Shown here one piece after another: positions 51,680 to 60,090 of a DNA stretch of 64,000 bases. A model generated the notes under the pieces. The model saw only the letters and a list, made by a program, of their open reading frames with translations, made no database searches and was not told where the DNA came from. The DNA comes from Variovorax sp. CF079. Lineage in GTDB: Bacteria; Pseudomonadota; Gammaproteobacteria; Burkholderiales; Burkholderiaceae_C. The DNA lies in contig NZ_FMZU01000032.1 in the NCBI RefSeq assembly GCF_900101545.1, forward strand, positions 1 through 64,000, read 5' to 3'. The position numbers were made by a program, and so were the translations under genes. The number at the start of each line of letters is the position of its first letter. Position 1 is the first letter of the stretch.

Positions 51680-51778
51680 GGGCAAGACCAAACGCCTTGC
51701 CCTCTTGAGAGCGCCGTCAGGTTCCTTGGCATTGAAGTGGAAGACGCTTTAGATATCGCCGAACAGTTGGACGTGTAA
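51680..51778 (+). pseudogene. C-terminal remnant of a tyrosine recombinase/integrase
   Basis: The frame ending at TAA 51776-51778 reads LESAVRFLGIEVEDALDIAEQLDV. It resembles the tail of small phage-type integrases (..ESTVRYLGIEVDDAL..) but with Phe in place of the catalytic Tyr and no upstream catalytic domain. It is a degraded scar of past integration between two gene blocks. Confidence 0.45.
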
Positions 51779-52127
51779 GTTTTACTGGCGGCGCGCGCCG
51801 CCCTCCAACAGGGTCTGCCGTCCGGAACGGACGGTATATGGCGCTTGGAAGACGCCGGTGCTAAAAGGATTGAGGTGCCATCCGAGCCTGCTTCGGGGCT
51901 TCGAGGTCAATCTCTGCTGAATGTCTGCACCCGCATTCCTGATCGTGGGCGCCGAGACCGTGGTTGCGATCGGTCACCACAACAGGACGAGTGCGGCCAG
52001 AAGCCCAAGCTCAAGGCGATGCGTGGCCCCCAGCACAGACCACGAGGCGCTCTGAGGGAAAGCAGGCATTCGCATGCCGCCCGCACGCGGGACAATCGCA
52101 CGCATCCCGCGCTGCGAACAACGTCCC
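51779..52127. other. Gene-free region upstream of the LysR gene
   Basis: About 350 bases contain no convincing gene or clear promoter. A GTCTGCCGTCCGGAACGGACGG segment near 51813-51834 (GTCCG/CGGAC palindrome core) is the only visible structure. Confidence 0.3.
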
Positions 52128-53096
52128 ATGCAATCTGGCAAAGCCACTCAAATCCAGCTCGACATCACGTCGGATCTGCAAAAGTGGCGCGCTTTCCTGG
52201 CCATTGCCGAACTCGGGAGCCTGACGCGCGCGGCCCTGTTCCTCGACAGCAACCAGTCGCTGTTGAGCCGCCACCTGAATGCGCTCGAGCGGGAATGCAA
52301 GGCGCGGCTCTTCAACCGCACCGGACGCGGCGTGGCGCTGTCGGATGTGGGCCAGCGCATCTTTCCGCTGGTGAAGGCCCTGCTGTCGGACGCGGAGCAA
52401 CTGGAACTGGAGATTCACGGCGAGGCGCGCGAGCCTTCCGGCCGGGTCACCATCGGATCGCTGCCCTCCATCACGAATCCAATCGTCGGCCGCCTGTTCA
52501 AGCAGTTGCGCGAGCGACACCCCGGCATCCAACTGAAGATCCTCGAAGGGTCCAGCGGGCAGGTGGAGGAATGGCTTTCGGACGCGCGCGTCGACATCGC
52601 CATCCTGTATCGATACGGCAGCGCGCTGAACGAGCAGGAGCAGGCGCTGGCGACCGTCGACAGCTATCTCATCGGGCCGGCGGGCGACCGGCTGACGGCG
52701 AAGCCGGAGATCCCCTTCGCCTCGCTGCACGAATTGCCCTTCATCCTGCCGAGCGCACCGAACGGGCTGCGCACGGCGCTCGACGCGATGGCACGGCAGG
52801 AGCACATCACGCTGGCGCCGGTCCTTGAGGCCGATTCGCTTCCGCTCATGCGATTGACGGTCGCCGAGGCCAGGCTCTACACCGTGCTGCCCATTCATGC
52901 AGTGTGGACGGAAGTGCAGGAAGGCCAACTGCAAGCCGCCAGGATCGTCTCGCCGGCGCTTCAGCGGATCGTCTCCATGGCGTTGGCGCGCTCCAAGGGA
53001 CCGGGCCGGGCGGTGTCGGCCGTCGCGTCGGAGATCGTCAGCATCGTGGAGGACAGCGCACGCAGCGGCATGTGGCATTCCGGCGATCCCGCATGA
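52128..53096 (+). CDS. LysR-family transcriptional regulator
   Basis: A 322-residue regulator with the N-terminal helix AIAELGSLTRAALFLDSNQS, LLSRHLNALERE, GRGVALSDVGQRI and a co-inducer domain (VTIGSLPSITNPIVGRLFK). It differs from the two twins and from the tandem pair. It lies just upstream of the CMD-amidohydrolase unit and is the likely regulator of the 53-61 kb module. The frame is open to 52074, and ATG 52128 gives the usual short lead before the helix-turn-helix. Confidence 0.9.
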   Translation: MQSGKATQIQLDITSDLQKWRAFLAIAELGSLTRAALFLDSNQSLLSRHLNALERECKARLFNRTGRGVALSDVGQRIFPLVKALLSDAEQLELEIHGEAREPSGRVTIGSLPSITNPIVGRLFKQLRERHPGIQLKILEGSSGQVEEWLSDARVDIAILYRYGSALNEQEQALATVDSYLIGPAGDRLTAKPEIPFASLHELPFILPSAPNGLRTALDAMARQEHITLAPVLEADSLPLMRLTVAEARLYTVLPIHAVWTEVQEGQLQAARIVSPALQRIVSMALARSKGPGRAVSAVASEIVSIVEDSARSGMWHSGDPA

Positions 53097-53204
53097 CCCC
53101 CGCGTTGCACGCCCGCGCATAGCAGCGTTGCGCCGCGCACGGATGCGCGTGACACCTCCGTCACCTAAGCTCTTTGGCAACGAACGACCACAGGAGACAC
53201 GTGC

Positions 53205-53777
53205 ATGCCCAGAATTTCCCTGCCCGCGCCGGAGACCATGAGCTCCGAGCAGCGCGCCGTCTACGACAAGATCATCTCCGGGCCGCGCGGGCGCATCCAG
53301 GGCCCGCTTCGGGCCGCACTCCACAACCCTGAGCTCGCGGACAAGTGGCAGGCAATTGGGGCCCTGCTGCGTTACGGCACGACCCTGCCGCCGCGGCTGT
53401 CGGAGATCGCCATCCTCGTCACCGGTCGCGCCTGCGATTCGCCGTTCGAGTGGTACGCGCACCGCGTCGAAGCCGAGAAGGCCGGCATCGAGCAGCCGAT
53501 CATCGAAGCGCTGCTCGCGCAGACCGAACCGCCCGGCATGTCGGCAGATGACGCAGCCGTCTACCACTACGCCGTCGAGCTCAATCGCCACAACTCGGTA
53601 TCCGACGCGACCTACGCCGTCGCCCTCGCACGCTTGGGAGAGCGCACCGTGGTTGAGCTGACGGCGCTGGTCGGCTACTACACGATGGTGGCGATGACTC
53701 TCAATTGCCACGAAATTCCTCTGCCGGAAGGAGTGGCGCCGGCGTTCCCGCTGCCTCAGAAAGCTGCCCTGAAATGA
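53205..53777 (+). CDS. Carboxymuconolactone decarboxylase (CMD) family protein
   Basis: A 190-residue CMD-fold protein. Its core is RLSEIAILVTGRACDSPFEWYAH (Cys and His typical of this larger CMD type), then IIEALLAQTEPP and ELTALVGYYTMVAMTLNCHEI. Family members act in aromatic lactone breakdown or as detoxifying proteins. AGGAGACACG precedes the ATG. Its stop overlaps the amidohydrolase ATG (ATGA), a pairing that recurs in aromatic or terpenoid catabolic loci. Confidence 0.85.
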   Translation: MPRISLPAPETMSSEQRAVYDKIISGPRGRIQGPLRAALHNPELADKWQAIGALLRYGTTLPPRLSEIAILVTGRACDSPFEWYAHRVEAEKAGIEQPIIEALLAQTEPPGMSADDAAVYHYAVELNRHNSVSDATYAVALARLGERTVVELTALVGYYTMVAMTLNCHEIPLPEGVAPAFPLPQKAALK

Positions 53778-54607
53778 GCGAAACGAACAACGCAGGCATG
53801 GCTGCCGCGGGCTGGGACTGCCATGCCCACTTGTTCGGCCCCTACGCCCGCTTTCCCCTGGCCCCCGAGCGCAGCTATACGCCGCCTGAAGCGATCGAGT
53901 CGGCGTATCTGGCGTTGCTCTCTCGACTTGGCCTCGGCCACGGCGTGCTGGTGCATCCAAGTGCGTATGGCAAGGACCACGCCCTGCTGCTGCATGCGCT
54001 GGCCGTGCAGCCCGCCCTGCGCGGCGTCGTCGTCGTGCAACCGGGTGATTCACTGGCACTCGCCGGCTTGCGTGAACGAGGCGTGCGTGGCGCACGCTTC
54101 AGCCATCGCAGCGGCCCGGGCACCAACTTTGCCGGTAGTACGTCATTCGACGACCTGTGCGAGCTGGCCCCTGCATTGGCCGATGCCGGCCTGCATGCGG
54201 AACTCTGGACAGATTGCAAGGCATTGCCGGCCATCGCGCCGCAGTTGCTGAAACTGCCCATTCCCATCGTGATCGACCATATGGGCGGCTTCGACGTCAA
54301 CGCCGGCGTCGACGATGCAGGGTTCCACACGCTGCTCGACTTGCTTGCAACCGGCAAGGTCTGGGTCAAGCTCTGCGCCTACCGCAACCTACTGGGTTCA
54401 CCGGACTGGGACGCGGGGCGGCCGTTCCAACAGAAGATGATCGAAGCCAACCTCGAGCGTTTGGTATGGGGCAGCGACTGGCCGCACCTGCGCGTGACGC
54501 CCGCGCCCGACGCCTCTCAATTGCTCGCCATGTTGAAGGACTGGGCGGGGAGCGAAGCCGTTGCGGCCAGGGTGCTGCGCATCAATCCGGAAAGCCTCTA
54601 CCGATGA
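53774..54607 (+). CDS. Amidohydrolase family (2-pyrone-4,6-dicarboxylate lactonase-like) hydrolase
   Basis: A 277-residue TIM-barrel hydrolase with WDCHAHLFGPYARFP (first metal motif), GVLVHPSAYGKDH, GVRGARFSH, PIVIDHMGGFD and WGSDWPHLRV (late aspartate). This arrangement matches 2-pyrone-4,6-dicarboxylate hydrolase and relatives that open lactone rings. It is translated together with the CMD gene. Shorter than and without the signal-like N-terminus of the amidohydrolase at 29706. Confidence 0.85.
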   Translation: MSETNNAGMAAAGWDCHAHLFGPYARFPLAPERSYTPPEAIESAYLALLSRLGLGHGVLVHPSAYGKDHALLLHALAVQPALRGVVVVQPGDSLALAGLRERGVRGARFSHRSGPGTNFAGSTSFDDLCELAPALADAGLHAELWTDCKALPAIAPQLLKLPIPIVIDHMGGFDVNAGVDDAGFHTLLDLLATGKVWVKLCAYRNLLGSPDWDAGRPFQQKMIEANLERLVWGSDWPHLRVTPAPDASQLLAMLKDWAGSEAVAARVLRINPESLYR

Positions 54608-54626
54608 CCACCGTGTGGCCGGTTGA

Positions 54627-55244
54627 TCAGCCATCGACGGGCTCCGTGGACTGGAAGGAAGGGCGGGCCTGCAAGGTTGAAAACCAGTCGGCAAGACGGG
54701 GGGCCAGCGCGCGCCAGCCCAGCGATTCGAAGCGGTAGTCGAGATACCCAAGGGCGCAACCAAGCGTCACGTGGCCGATGGAGAAAGGCGCGCTGCCGAT
54801 CAGGTCAGCCTCTGCGTCGAGCAGTTTCAGCGAGGCCCGGGTCTTGAGCTCGAAGGCATCCACCAACGCCTGCAACGGATGCTCGCGTTCGCGCTCGTTG
54901 CGCCACAGGATCAGAACATCGAGCAGGCCGTCGCCCAGCGCATGCCAGCGCAAGGCTTGCCAGCGTTCCTCGCCCTGTGCCGGAAACAGCGCTCCCCCGG
55001 CGTGGTCGTTAAGGTACTCGCAGATCAAGATCGAATCGAAGAGCGTCGAGCCGTCTTCGCGCACCAGCGTCGGGATCTTCGACAAGGGGTTGTCCACCAT
55101 GATGGCCGGGTTGGGCTTGAGCATGGCCGCAACCGAGCGCACGAGTTCGAGCCTCGGCAGCAGGCCGAGCTCGTGCGCACAGATCATCACCTTTCGCACA
55201 TAGGGCGACTTGGGCGACCAGTGCAGTTTCATCTTTGCCGTCAT
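54627..55244 (-). CDS. Glutathione S-transferase family protein
   Basis: A 205-residue GST with WSPKSPYVRKVMICAHELG, NPLSKIPTLVREDGSTLFDS (the GSH site ends in LFDSI) and a helical C-terminal domain with HVTLGCALGYLDYR. It resembles the GST at 17086 in its SPxSPxVRKV start, although it lies in a different module. Its ATG shares a base with the CoA-transferase stop. It is the terminal gene of the unit starting at 56473. Confidence 0.87.
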   Translation of the reverse strand: MTAKMKLHWSPKSPYVRKVMICAHELGLLPRLELVRSVAAMLKPNPAIMVDNPLSKIPTLVREDGSTLFDSILICEYLNDHAGGALFPAQGEERWQALRWHALGDGLLDVLILWRNEREREHPLQALVDAFELKTRASLKLLDAEADLIGSAPFSIGHVTLGCALGYLDYRFESLGWRALAPRLADWFSTLQARPSFQSTEPVDG

Positions 55245-56473
55245 CAGATCACTCCCGCAGTGCGCAATGATTCGATACAGGCCGGGCTGTAGCCCTGTTC
55301 GGCCAGGATGTCGTCGCTGTGCTGGCCGAGCAGCGGCGGCGCGGATTGCGTCTGCAGCGGCGACTCGGCAAAGCGCATCGGACTGGCCACCTGCGGCACG
55401 TCGACCCCGCTCGGATGCGGCACGTAGCGCAGCATCTCACGGGCCTTGACCTGCGGCTCCTTGAACACGTCCGCCACGGTGTTGATGGGGCCGCAAGGCA
55501 CGCCCGCCTCGTCGAGCGCTGCAATCAACCGGTCGCGTTCCCACTCGGCAAAAACGTCGCATAGCATGCCCGACAGTTCGCCGATGTTGCGCACCCGCTG
55601 TGCGTTGGTGGCAAAGCGTTCGTCGGCGATCCAGTCCGGCCGCCCGAACACCTCGCACAGCTTCGCAAACTGGCCGTCGTTGCCGACTACCAGGATCACA
55701 TCGCCGTCCGCACAGGCGTACACGTCCTGCGGCTGGATGTTGGGGTGCGCGTTGCCGTTGCGGCGCGGCACCTTGCCCGAGACCAGGTAGTTCATCGCCT
55801 GATTGGACAGGGTGGCGACCTGCACGTCGAGCATCGCGATGTCGATGTTGTCGCCCACGCCCGTCTCGTTGCGCCGCGCCAGTGCAGCAAGGACAGAAAC
55901 CGCGGTGTACATGCCGGTCATCAGGTCGACGATCGGGATACCGACCTTCTGCGGGCCGCCACCGGGGCGACCGTCTTGTTCGCCGGTAACGCTCATCAGG
56001 CCGCCCATGGCCTGGATCAGGAAGTCATACGCCGGCTGGTCGCGTCGCGGTCCGGTCTGGCCGAAACCGGTGACCGAGCAGTAGATCAGGCGCGGATTGA
56101 TCTTGCGCAGCGACGCCTCGTCGAGGCCGTAGCGCTTCAGGGTGCCGGCTTTGTAGTTCTCCAGCACGATGTCGGCGTTGGCAACCAGTTCCTTGACGAT
56201 CCGCTGGCCTTCGGGCTTCTCGAGGCTCACCGTGATCGAGCGCTTGCCGCGATTGACGGCGAGGTAGTAGCCGGCTTCCTTCGTGTCTTTGCCTTCGGCA
56301 TCCTTCAGGAATGGAGGGCCCCAGGTGCGGGTGTCGTCGCCGGCGCCGGGTCGTTCGACCTTGATGACGTCGGCGCCGAGGTCGGCGAGGATCTGGCTGG
56401 CCCAGGGGGCGGCGAGGATGCGGCTCAGGTCGAGCACCTTGACGTGCGAGAGGGGGCCTTTGGCGGTGGTCAT
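55244..56473 (-). CDS. Class III CoA-transferase (CaiB/BaiF family)
   Basis: A 409-residue CoA-transferase with VKVLDLSRILAAPWASQILADLG, VIKVERPGAGDDTRTWGPPF, RGKRSITVSLEKPEGQR, ADIVLENYKAGTLKRYG and the catalytic aspartate in VGIPIVDLMTGMYTAV. It resembles the succinyl-CoA/itaconyl- or formyl-CoA-type branch. AAGGAGAC precedes the ATG. It is the first gene of a two-gene unit, divergent from the TctC gene at 56677. Confidence 0.92.
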   Translation of the reverse strand: MTTAKGPLSHVKVLDLSRILAAPWASQILADLGADVIKVERPGAGDDTRTWGPPFLKDAEGKDTKEAGYYLAVNRGKRSITVSLEKPEGQRIVKELVANADIVLENYKAGTLKRYGLDEASLRKINPRLIYCSVTGFGQTGPRRDQPAYDFLIQAMGGLMSVTGEQDGRPGGGPQKVGIPIVDLMTGMYTAVSVLAALARRNETGVGDNIDIAMLDVQVATLSNQAMNYLVSGKVPRRNGNAHPNIQPQDVYACADGDVILVVGNDGQFAKLCEVFGRPDWIADERFATNAQRVRNIGELSGMLCDVFAEWERDRLIAALDEAGVPCGPINTVADVFKEPQVKAREMLRYVPHPSGVDVPQVASPMRFAESPLQTQSAPPLLGQHSDDILAEQGYSPACIESLRTAGVI

Positions 56474-56561
56474 GCGAAGTCTCCTTTGGATGGAGACGAT
56501 TCTGGAATTGCGAAGCGCTCCGGACTACGCCCTGGGCGGCAACGCTGTGATGCGCCGCGAC

Positions 56562-56645
56562 GCATACCGGCGACCTGCATGGCGCCAGGTGCAAAGCAGG
56601 TATGCGCCAGAGACTGGTGCGACGCGACGGCCATGTTCCTAAAGT
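56562..56645 (+). promoter_or_regulatory. Possible promoter for the TctC gene at 56677
   Basis: TAAAGT (56640-56645) directly follows TTCC as in the shared promoters. TGGTGC (56615-56620) lies 19 bp upstream. A GCATACC/GGTATGC inverted repeat lies further up. The match to the main set is partial, so a different or weaker control is likely. Confidence 0.35.
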
Positions 56646-56676
56646 TCAATCACTACGAACCGGAGACACATTGACC

Positions 56677-57648
56677 ATGAATCGACTCATCAAATCCGCC
56701 GCAGCGCTGGCCCTTGCGTTGGCCGCCGCCACTTCAGGATGGGCACAGGCCTACCCGACCAAGTCGATCCGCGTGATCGTGCCCTTCCCTGCGGGCGGCC
56801 CTGTCGACCAGACGGCACGGGCATTGGGCTCCAGGCTGAGCACGTCGCTTGGCCAATCCATCATCATCGACAACAAGGGTGGTGCGGGCGGCCTGCTCGG
56901 CGCCGACGGGGTGGCCAAATCGCCGGCGGATGGCTACACGCTGCTGTTCTCCTCGGCCGGCGCGCTGGCCATCGTGCCGCATATCGTGCCGACGATGCCC
57001 TACAACCCGCAGAAGGATCTGGTGGCCGTGACCCAGGCGCTCAAGGTTCCTGCAGTGTTGGTCGTGGCTGCCAACTCGAAGTACAAGACATTTGCAGACC
57101 TGAAGAGCGCTGCCACGGGCGATGCCAGCAAGATCAACTACGCGTCGGCCGGCAGCGGCACCACGCCGCATCTGCAAGCCGAGTTGCTCAAGCGCGAAGC
57201 GAAGCTCAACATCAACCACATCCCCTATCGGGGTGCGGCCCCTGCGCTGACGGACCTCATGGGCGGGCAGGTCGACATGATGATGGTGGACATCCCGGTG
57301 GTGCTTCCGTTCATCCAGTCGGGCAAGCTGCGCGCGCTGGCGGTGACCAACGCCAGGCGAATTCCCGTGCTCAAGGATGTGCCCACCGTCGGCGAGCTGG
57401 GCTTGCCCAAGGCCGAGGCCTACAACTGGTACGGCATGCTTGCCCCGGCGCGCACGCCGCCCGAGATCGTCAACAAGCTGTACACGTCCGTCGGGGCGGC
57501 GTTGCGCTCGCCGGAGCTGAAGCTGCAGTTCGACCAGCAAGGCGTGGAAGTCGTGGGCAGCAAGCCCGAGGAGTTCGGTGCCTTCATCTCAGCGGAATCG
57601 GAACGCTGGGGCAGCCTGGCAAAAGCCGTGGGCGCCAAGATGGAATGA
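56677..57648 (+). CDS. Bug/TctC family periplasmic substrate-binding protein
   Basis: A 323-residue exported protein. The signal peptide is NRLIKSAAALALALAAATSGWAQ in part, followed by YPTKSIRVIVPFPAGGPVDQ, NKGGAGGLLGADGV, PYNPQKDLVAV, IPYRGAAPALTDLMGG and NWYGMLAPARTPPEIV. CGGAGACAC precedes the ATG. It is transcribed alone and ends at two hairpin terminators. It is a candidate binding protein for the substrate of the 53-61 kb module. Confidence 0.9.
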   Translation: MNRLIKSAAALALALAAATSGWAQAYPTKSIRVIVPFPAGGPVDQTARALGSRLSTSLGQSIIIDNKGGAGGLLGADGVAKSPADGYTLLFSSAGALAIVPHIVPTMPYNPQKDLVAVTQALKVPAVLVVAANSKYKTFADLKSAATGDASKINYASAGSGTTPHLQAELLKREAKLNINHIPYRGAAPALTDLMGGQVDMMMVDIPVVLPFIQSGKLRALAVTNARRIPVLKDVPTVGELGLPKAEAYNWYGMLAPARTPPEIVNKLYTSVGAALRSPELKLQFDQQGVEVVGSKPEEFGAFISAESERWGSLAKAVGAKME

Positions 57649-57652
57649 GTGC

Positions 57653-57674
57653 GGCGGCCCCGTTGGCCGCCTTT
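57653..57674 (+). terminator. Hairpin terminator after the TctC gene
   Basis: GGCGGCC (57653-57659) pairs with GGCCGCC (57665-57671) around a CCGTT loop and is followed by TTTG. It starts 5 bases after the stop. Confidence 0.55.
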
Positions 57675-57682
57675 GATTCTTC

Positions 57683-57717
57683 GGCTTCAGCGACTCTTCA
57701 TGAGCGCTGAAGCCTTT
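57683..57717. terminator. Strong bidirectional hairpin terminator
   Basis: A perfect 10-bp stem, GGCTTCAGCG / CGCTGAAGCC (57683-57692 and 57704-57713), is followed by TTTT on the plus strand. It lies between convergent genes and can end transcription of the TctC gene and possibly of the acyl-CoA dehydrogenase gene. Confidence 0.75.
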
Positions 57718-57721
57718 TCAT

Positions 57722-58948
57722 TTACGCGGCCACAGGCCGCTTGGCTAGTTCCAGCTTGGCGATGGCGTTGCGGTGCACTTCGTCCGGCCCGTCGACGATG
57801 CGTACGGTGCGCTGGTGCGCATAGGCCTCGGCCAGCCAGAAGTCCTGGCTGACGCCGGCCGCGCCGTGCGCCTGGATAGCCCAGTCGACCACCTTGCACG
57901 ACATGTTGGGCGCCACGACCTTGATCATGGCGATCTCGGCACGTGCATGCTTGTTGCCCACCGTGTCCATCTTGTACGCCGCGTTGAGCGTCAGCAGGCG
58001 CGCCTGGTCGATCAGGCAGCGCGACTCGGCAATGCGTTCGTGCCAGACCGACTGCTCGGCCAGCGGTCTACCGAAAGCGATGCGCGAACGCAGCCGTTCG
58101 CACATCAACTCGAGCGCACGTTCCGCGGCACCAATGGAGCGCATGCAGTGGTGGATGCGCCCCGGGCCAAGCCGGCCCTGGGCGATCTCGAAGCCCCGCC
58201 CTTCGCCGAGCAGGATGTTGCTCACCGGCACGCGCGCATTCTCGAGCAGGACTTCCATGTGACCGTGCGGTGCATCGTCGTAGCCGAACACCGAGAGGTG
58301 GCGCAGCACGCTCACGCCGGGCGTATCGCGCGGCACCAGCACCATCGACTGCTGCGCATGGCGCGGCGCTTCAGGGTCGGTCTTGCCCATGACGATGAAG
58401 ATCTTGCACCGGGGGCTGCCGGCACCCGAGGAGAACCACTTGCGGCCGTTGATGACGTATTCGTCGCCGTCGCGTGTGATGGTGCACTGGATGTTGGTGG
58501 CGTCCGAGGACGCCACCGCCGGCTCGGTCATGAGAAAGCCCGAGCGAATCTCGCCGGCGAGCAACGGCTCGAGCCATTCGTCCTTCTGCGACTCGGTGCC
58601 GTAACGCTCGATGGTCTCCATGTTGCCGGTGTCAGGCGCAGAGCAGTTGAAGACTTCGCCGGACCATGAGACGCGGCCCATGATTTCGCACAGCGGCGCG
58701 TAGTCGAGATTGGAAATGGCGGGCACGCCGCGGTGCGCATGCGGCAGGAACATGTTCCACAGGCCGGCAGCGCGGGCCAGCGGCTTGAGCTCCTCGATCA
58801 ATGGCGACACCTGCCAGGCATTGCCGGCGCGGCGGAATGCGTCCATTTCCTCGTGGTAGCGCGCCTCGTTGGGATAGATGTGCTGGTCGAAGAACTGCCG
58901 CAGGCGTTGCAGCAGGTCCTGTGTCTTGGGGGAGGGATCGGCAAACAT
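57722..58948 (-). CDS. Acyl-CoA dehydrogenase, ACAD10/11-like
   Basis: A 408-residue flavoprotein with DEARYHEEMDAF-like N-terminal helices (read as IYPNEARYHEEMDAF), SGFLMTEPAVASSDATNIQC, NGRKWFSSGAGSP, GLGPGRIHHCMRSIGAAERAL in parts, and the catalytic acid in IVDGPDEVHRN. There Asp replaces the usual Glu, as in the ACAD10/11 branch. The frame is open to 59110, but ATG 58948 gives family length. It is downstream of the crotonase-TctC pair and may be part of that operon. Confidence 0.88.
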   Translation of the reverse strand: MFADPSPKTQDLLQRLRQFFDQHIYPNEARYHEEMDAFRRAGNAWQVSPLIEELKPLARAAGLWNMFLPHAHRGVPAISNLDYAPLCEIMGRVSWSGEVFNCSAPDTGNMETIERYGTESQKDEWLEPLLAGEIRSGFLMTEPAVASSDATNIQCTITRDGDEYVINGRKWFSSGAGSPRCKIFIVMGKTDPEAPRHAQQSMVLVPRDTPGVSVLRHLSVFGYDDAPHGHMEVLLENARVPVSNILLGEGRGFEIAQGRLGPGRIHHCMRSIGAAERALELMCERLRSRIAFGRPLAEQSVWHERIAESRCLIDQARLLTLNAAYKMDTVGNKHARAEIAMIKVVAPNMSCKVVDWAIQAHGAAGVSQDFWLAEAYAHQRTVRIVDGPDEVHRNAIAKLELAKRPVAA

Positions 58949-59067
58949 GATGTGTCCTTGAGTCTTGGGTGCCGCGTCAGGTCCTGACGCTTGCTGTTCA
59001 AGATTAGAACGCTGCCGTTGGGAAGAAGCCGTCTCGCGTGTGACGAGACGACCGGGGAATCGGGGAA

Positions 59068-60087
59068 TCAGTCGAGGCGCACGCCAGAGCGCTTCACCAC
59101 TTCCGACCACTTCCCCGCATCTGTGCGAATCAGCGCGGCGAATTCCTTGGGTGTGCTGAGCCGAACTTCGATGCCGGCATCTGCCATCTGTCGAACGATG
59201 TCAGGCGACGCCATGGCTGCGCCGATCTCGTCATGCAACTTAGCGACGATGGTGTCGGGCGTGCCGGCCGGCGCGAGCACGCCGAGCCAGAGCGACATTT
59301 CGAAGTCGCCCATGCCGGGGACCTCGGAGATGGTGGGCACGAGCGGCATCGACGGCAGCCGCTTGCGGCCGGTGACGCCGAGCGGGCGCACCTTGCCGCT
59401 CTTGACGTACTCGACGAAGTTCGATGCCGTGTCGAACATCATCGAGGTGCGGCCACCGAGGAAGTCGGTCATCGCGGGCGCGCTCCCCTTGTAGGGAACG
59501 TGCGTCAGGTCGACCTTGGCCAAGCTCTTGAAGAGCTCGCCGGACAGGTGGCTGGTGGTGCCGTTGCCCGCCGATGCAAAGGTCAGCTCACCGGGCTTCT
59601 TGCGCGCAAGCTCGATGAGTTCGGCCACCGACTTGGCGGGCACGCTCGGATTGACCACGAGCAGGTTTGACGTGTTGTGCGTGAGTGTGATCGGGTCGAA
59701 GCTCTTGACCGGGTCATAGCGCAGGTTCTTGTACAAGCTCGGGTTGATGGTGAGCGAACCCATGGTGGCGAAGAGCAGTGTGTAGCCGTCGGGCGCCGCT
59801 GTTGCCACGGCTTCGGCGCCGATGCCGCCGCCAGCACCGGCGCGGTTGTCGATGATCACGCCCTGGCCGAGTCGTTCTGCCAGCTTCTGGCCCATGGTGC
59901 GTGCCATCAAGTCGGTCGCGCCACCTGCGGGGAATGGCACGACGAGGCGGATCGGCTTGTCCGGATACCCTGCCGCATGGGCGTTCAGGCCCAGCGCCGA
60001 CAGCCCGAACGATGCGCCGGCCAGCATCATTTTGCGCCGGATCGGCTGCAGGTTGCCAAGATCCATGTGCGAATCAGCAGCCGCCAT
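59068..60087 (-). CDS. Bug/TctC family periplasmic substrate-binding protein
   Basis: A 339-residue exported protein. The N-terminal RRKMMLAGASFGLSALGLNAHA looks like a twin-arginine-style signal, then YPDKPIRLVVPFPAGGATDL, NRAGAGGGIGAEAV, VPYKGSAPAMTDFLGG and LWLGVLAPAGTPDTIV follow. The start at 60087 or at the internal Met 60066 is uncertain. It follows the crotonase gene by 3 bases, so it is co-expressed with acyl-CoA enzymes. Confidence 0.9.
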   Translation of the reverse strand: MAAADSHMDLGNLQPIRRKMMLAGASFGLSALGLNAHAAGYPDKPIRLVVPFPAGGATDLMARTMGQKLAERLGQGVIIDNRAGAGGGIGAEAVATAAPDGYTLLFATMGSLTINPSLYKNLRYDPVKSFDPITLTHNTSNLLVVNPSVPAKSVAELIELARKKPGELTFASAGNGTTSHLSGELFKSLAKVDLTHVPYKGSAPAMTDFLGGRTSMMFDTASNFVEYVKSGKVRPLGVTGRKRLPSMPLVPTISEVPGMGDFEMSLWLGVLAPAGTPDTIVAKLHDEIGAAMASPDIVRQMADAGIEVRLSTPKEFAALIRTDAGKWSEVVKRSGVRLD

Positions 60088-60090
60088 GGC

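Noticed and set aside
53142..53171. Promoter of the shared type before the CMD gene at 53205
   Set aside because: TAAGCT is preceded by TCACC, but no TGGAC element lies 17-18 bases upstream; the GTGACACCTCCGTCAC palindrome may bind something else.
58949..59110. Longer acyl-CoA dehydrogenase starting at GTG 59110
   Set aside because: The extra 54 residues are low-complexity and would run into the upstream TctC gene's 3' end; family length fits ATG 58948.
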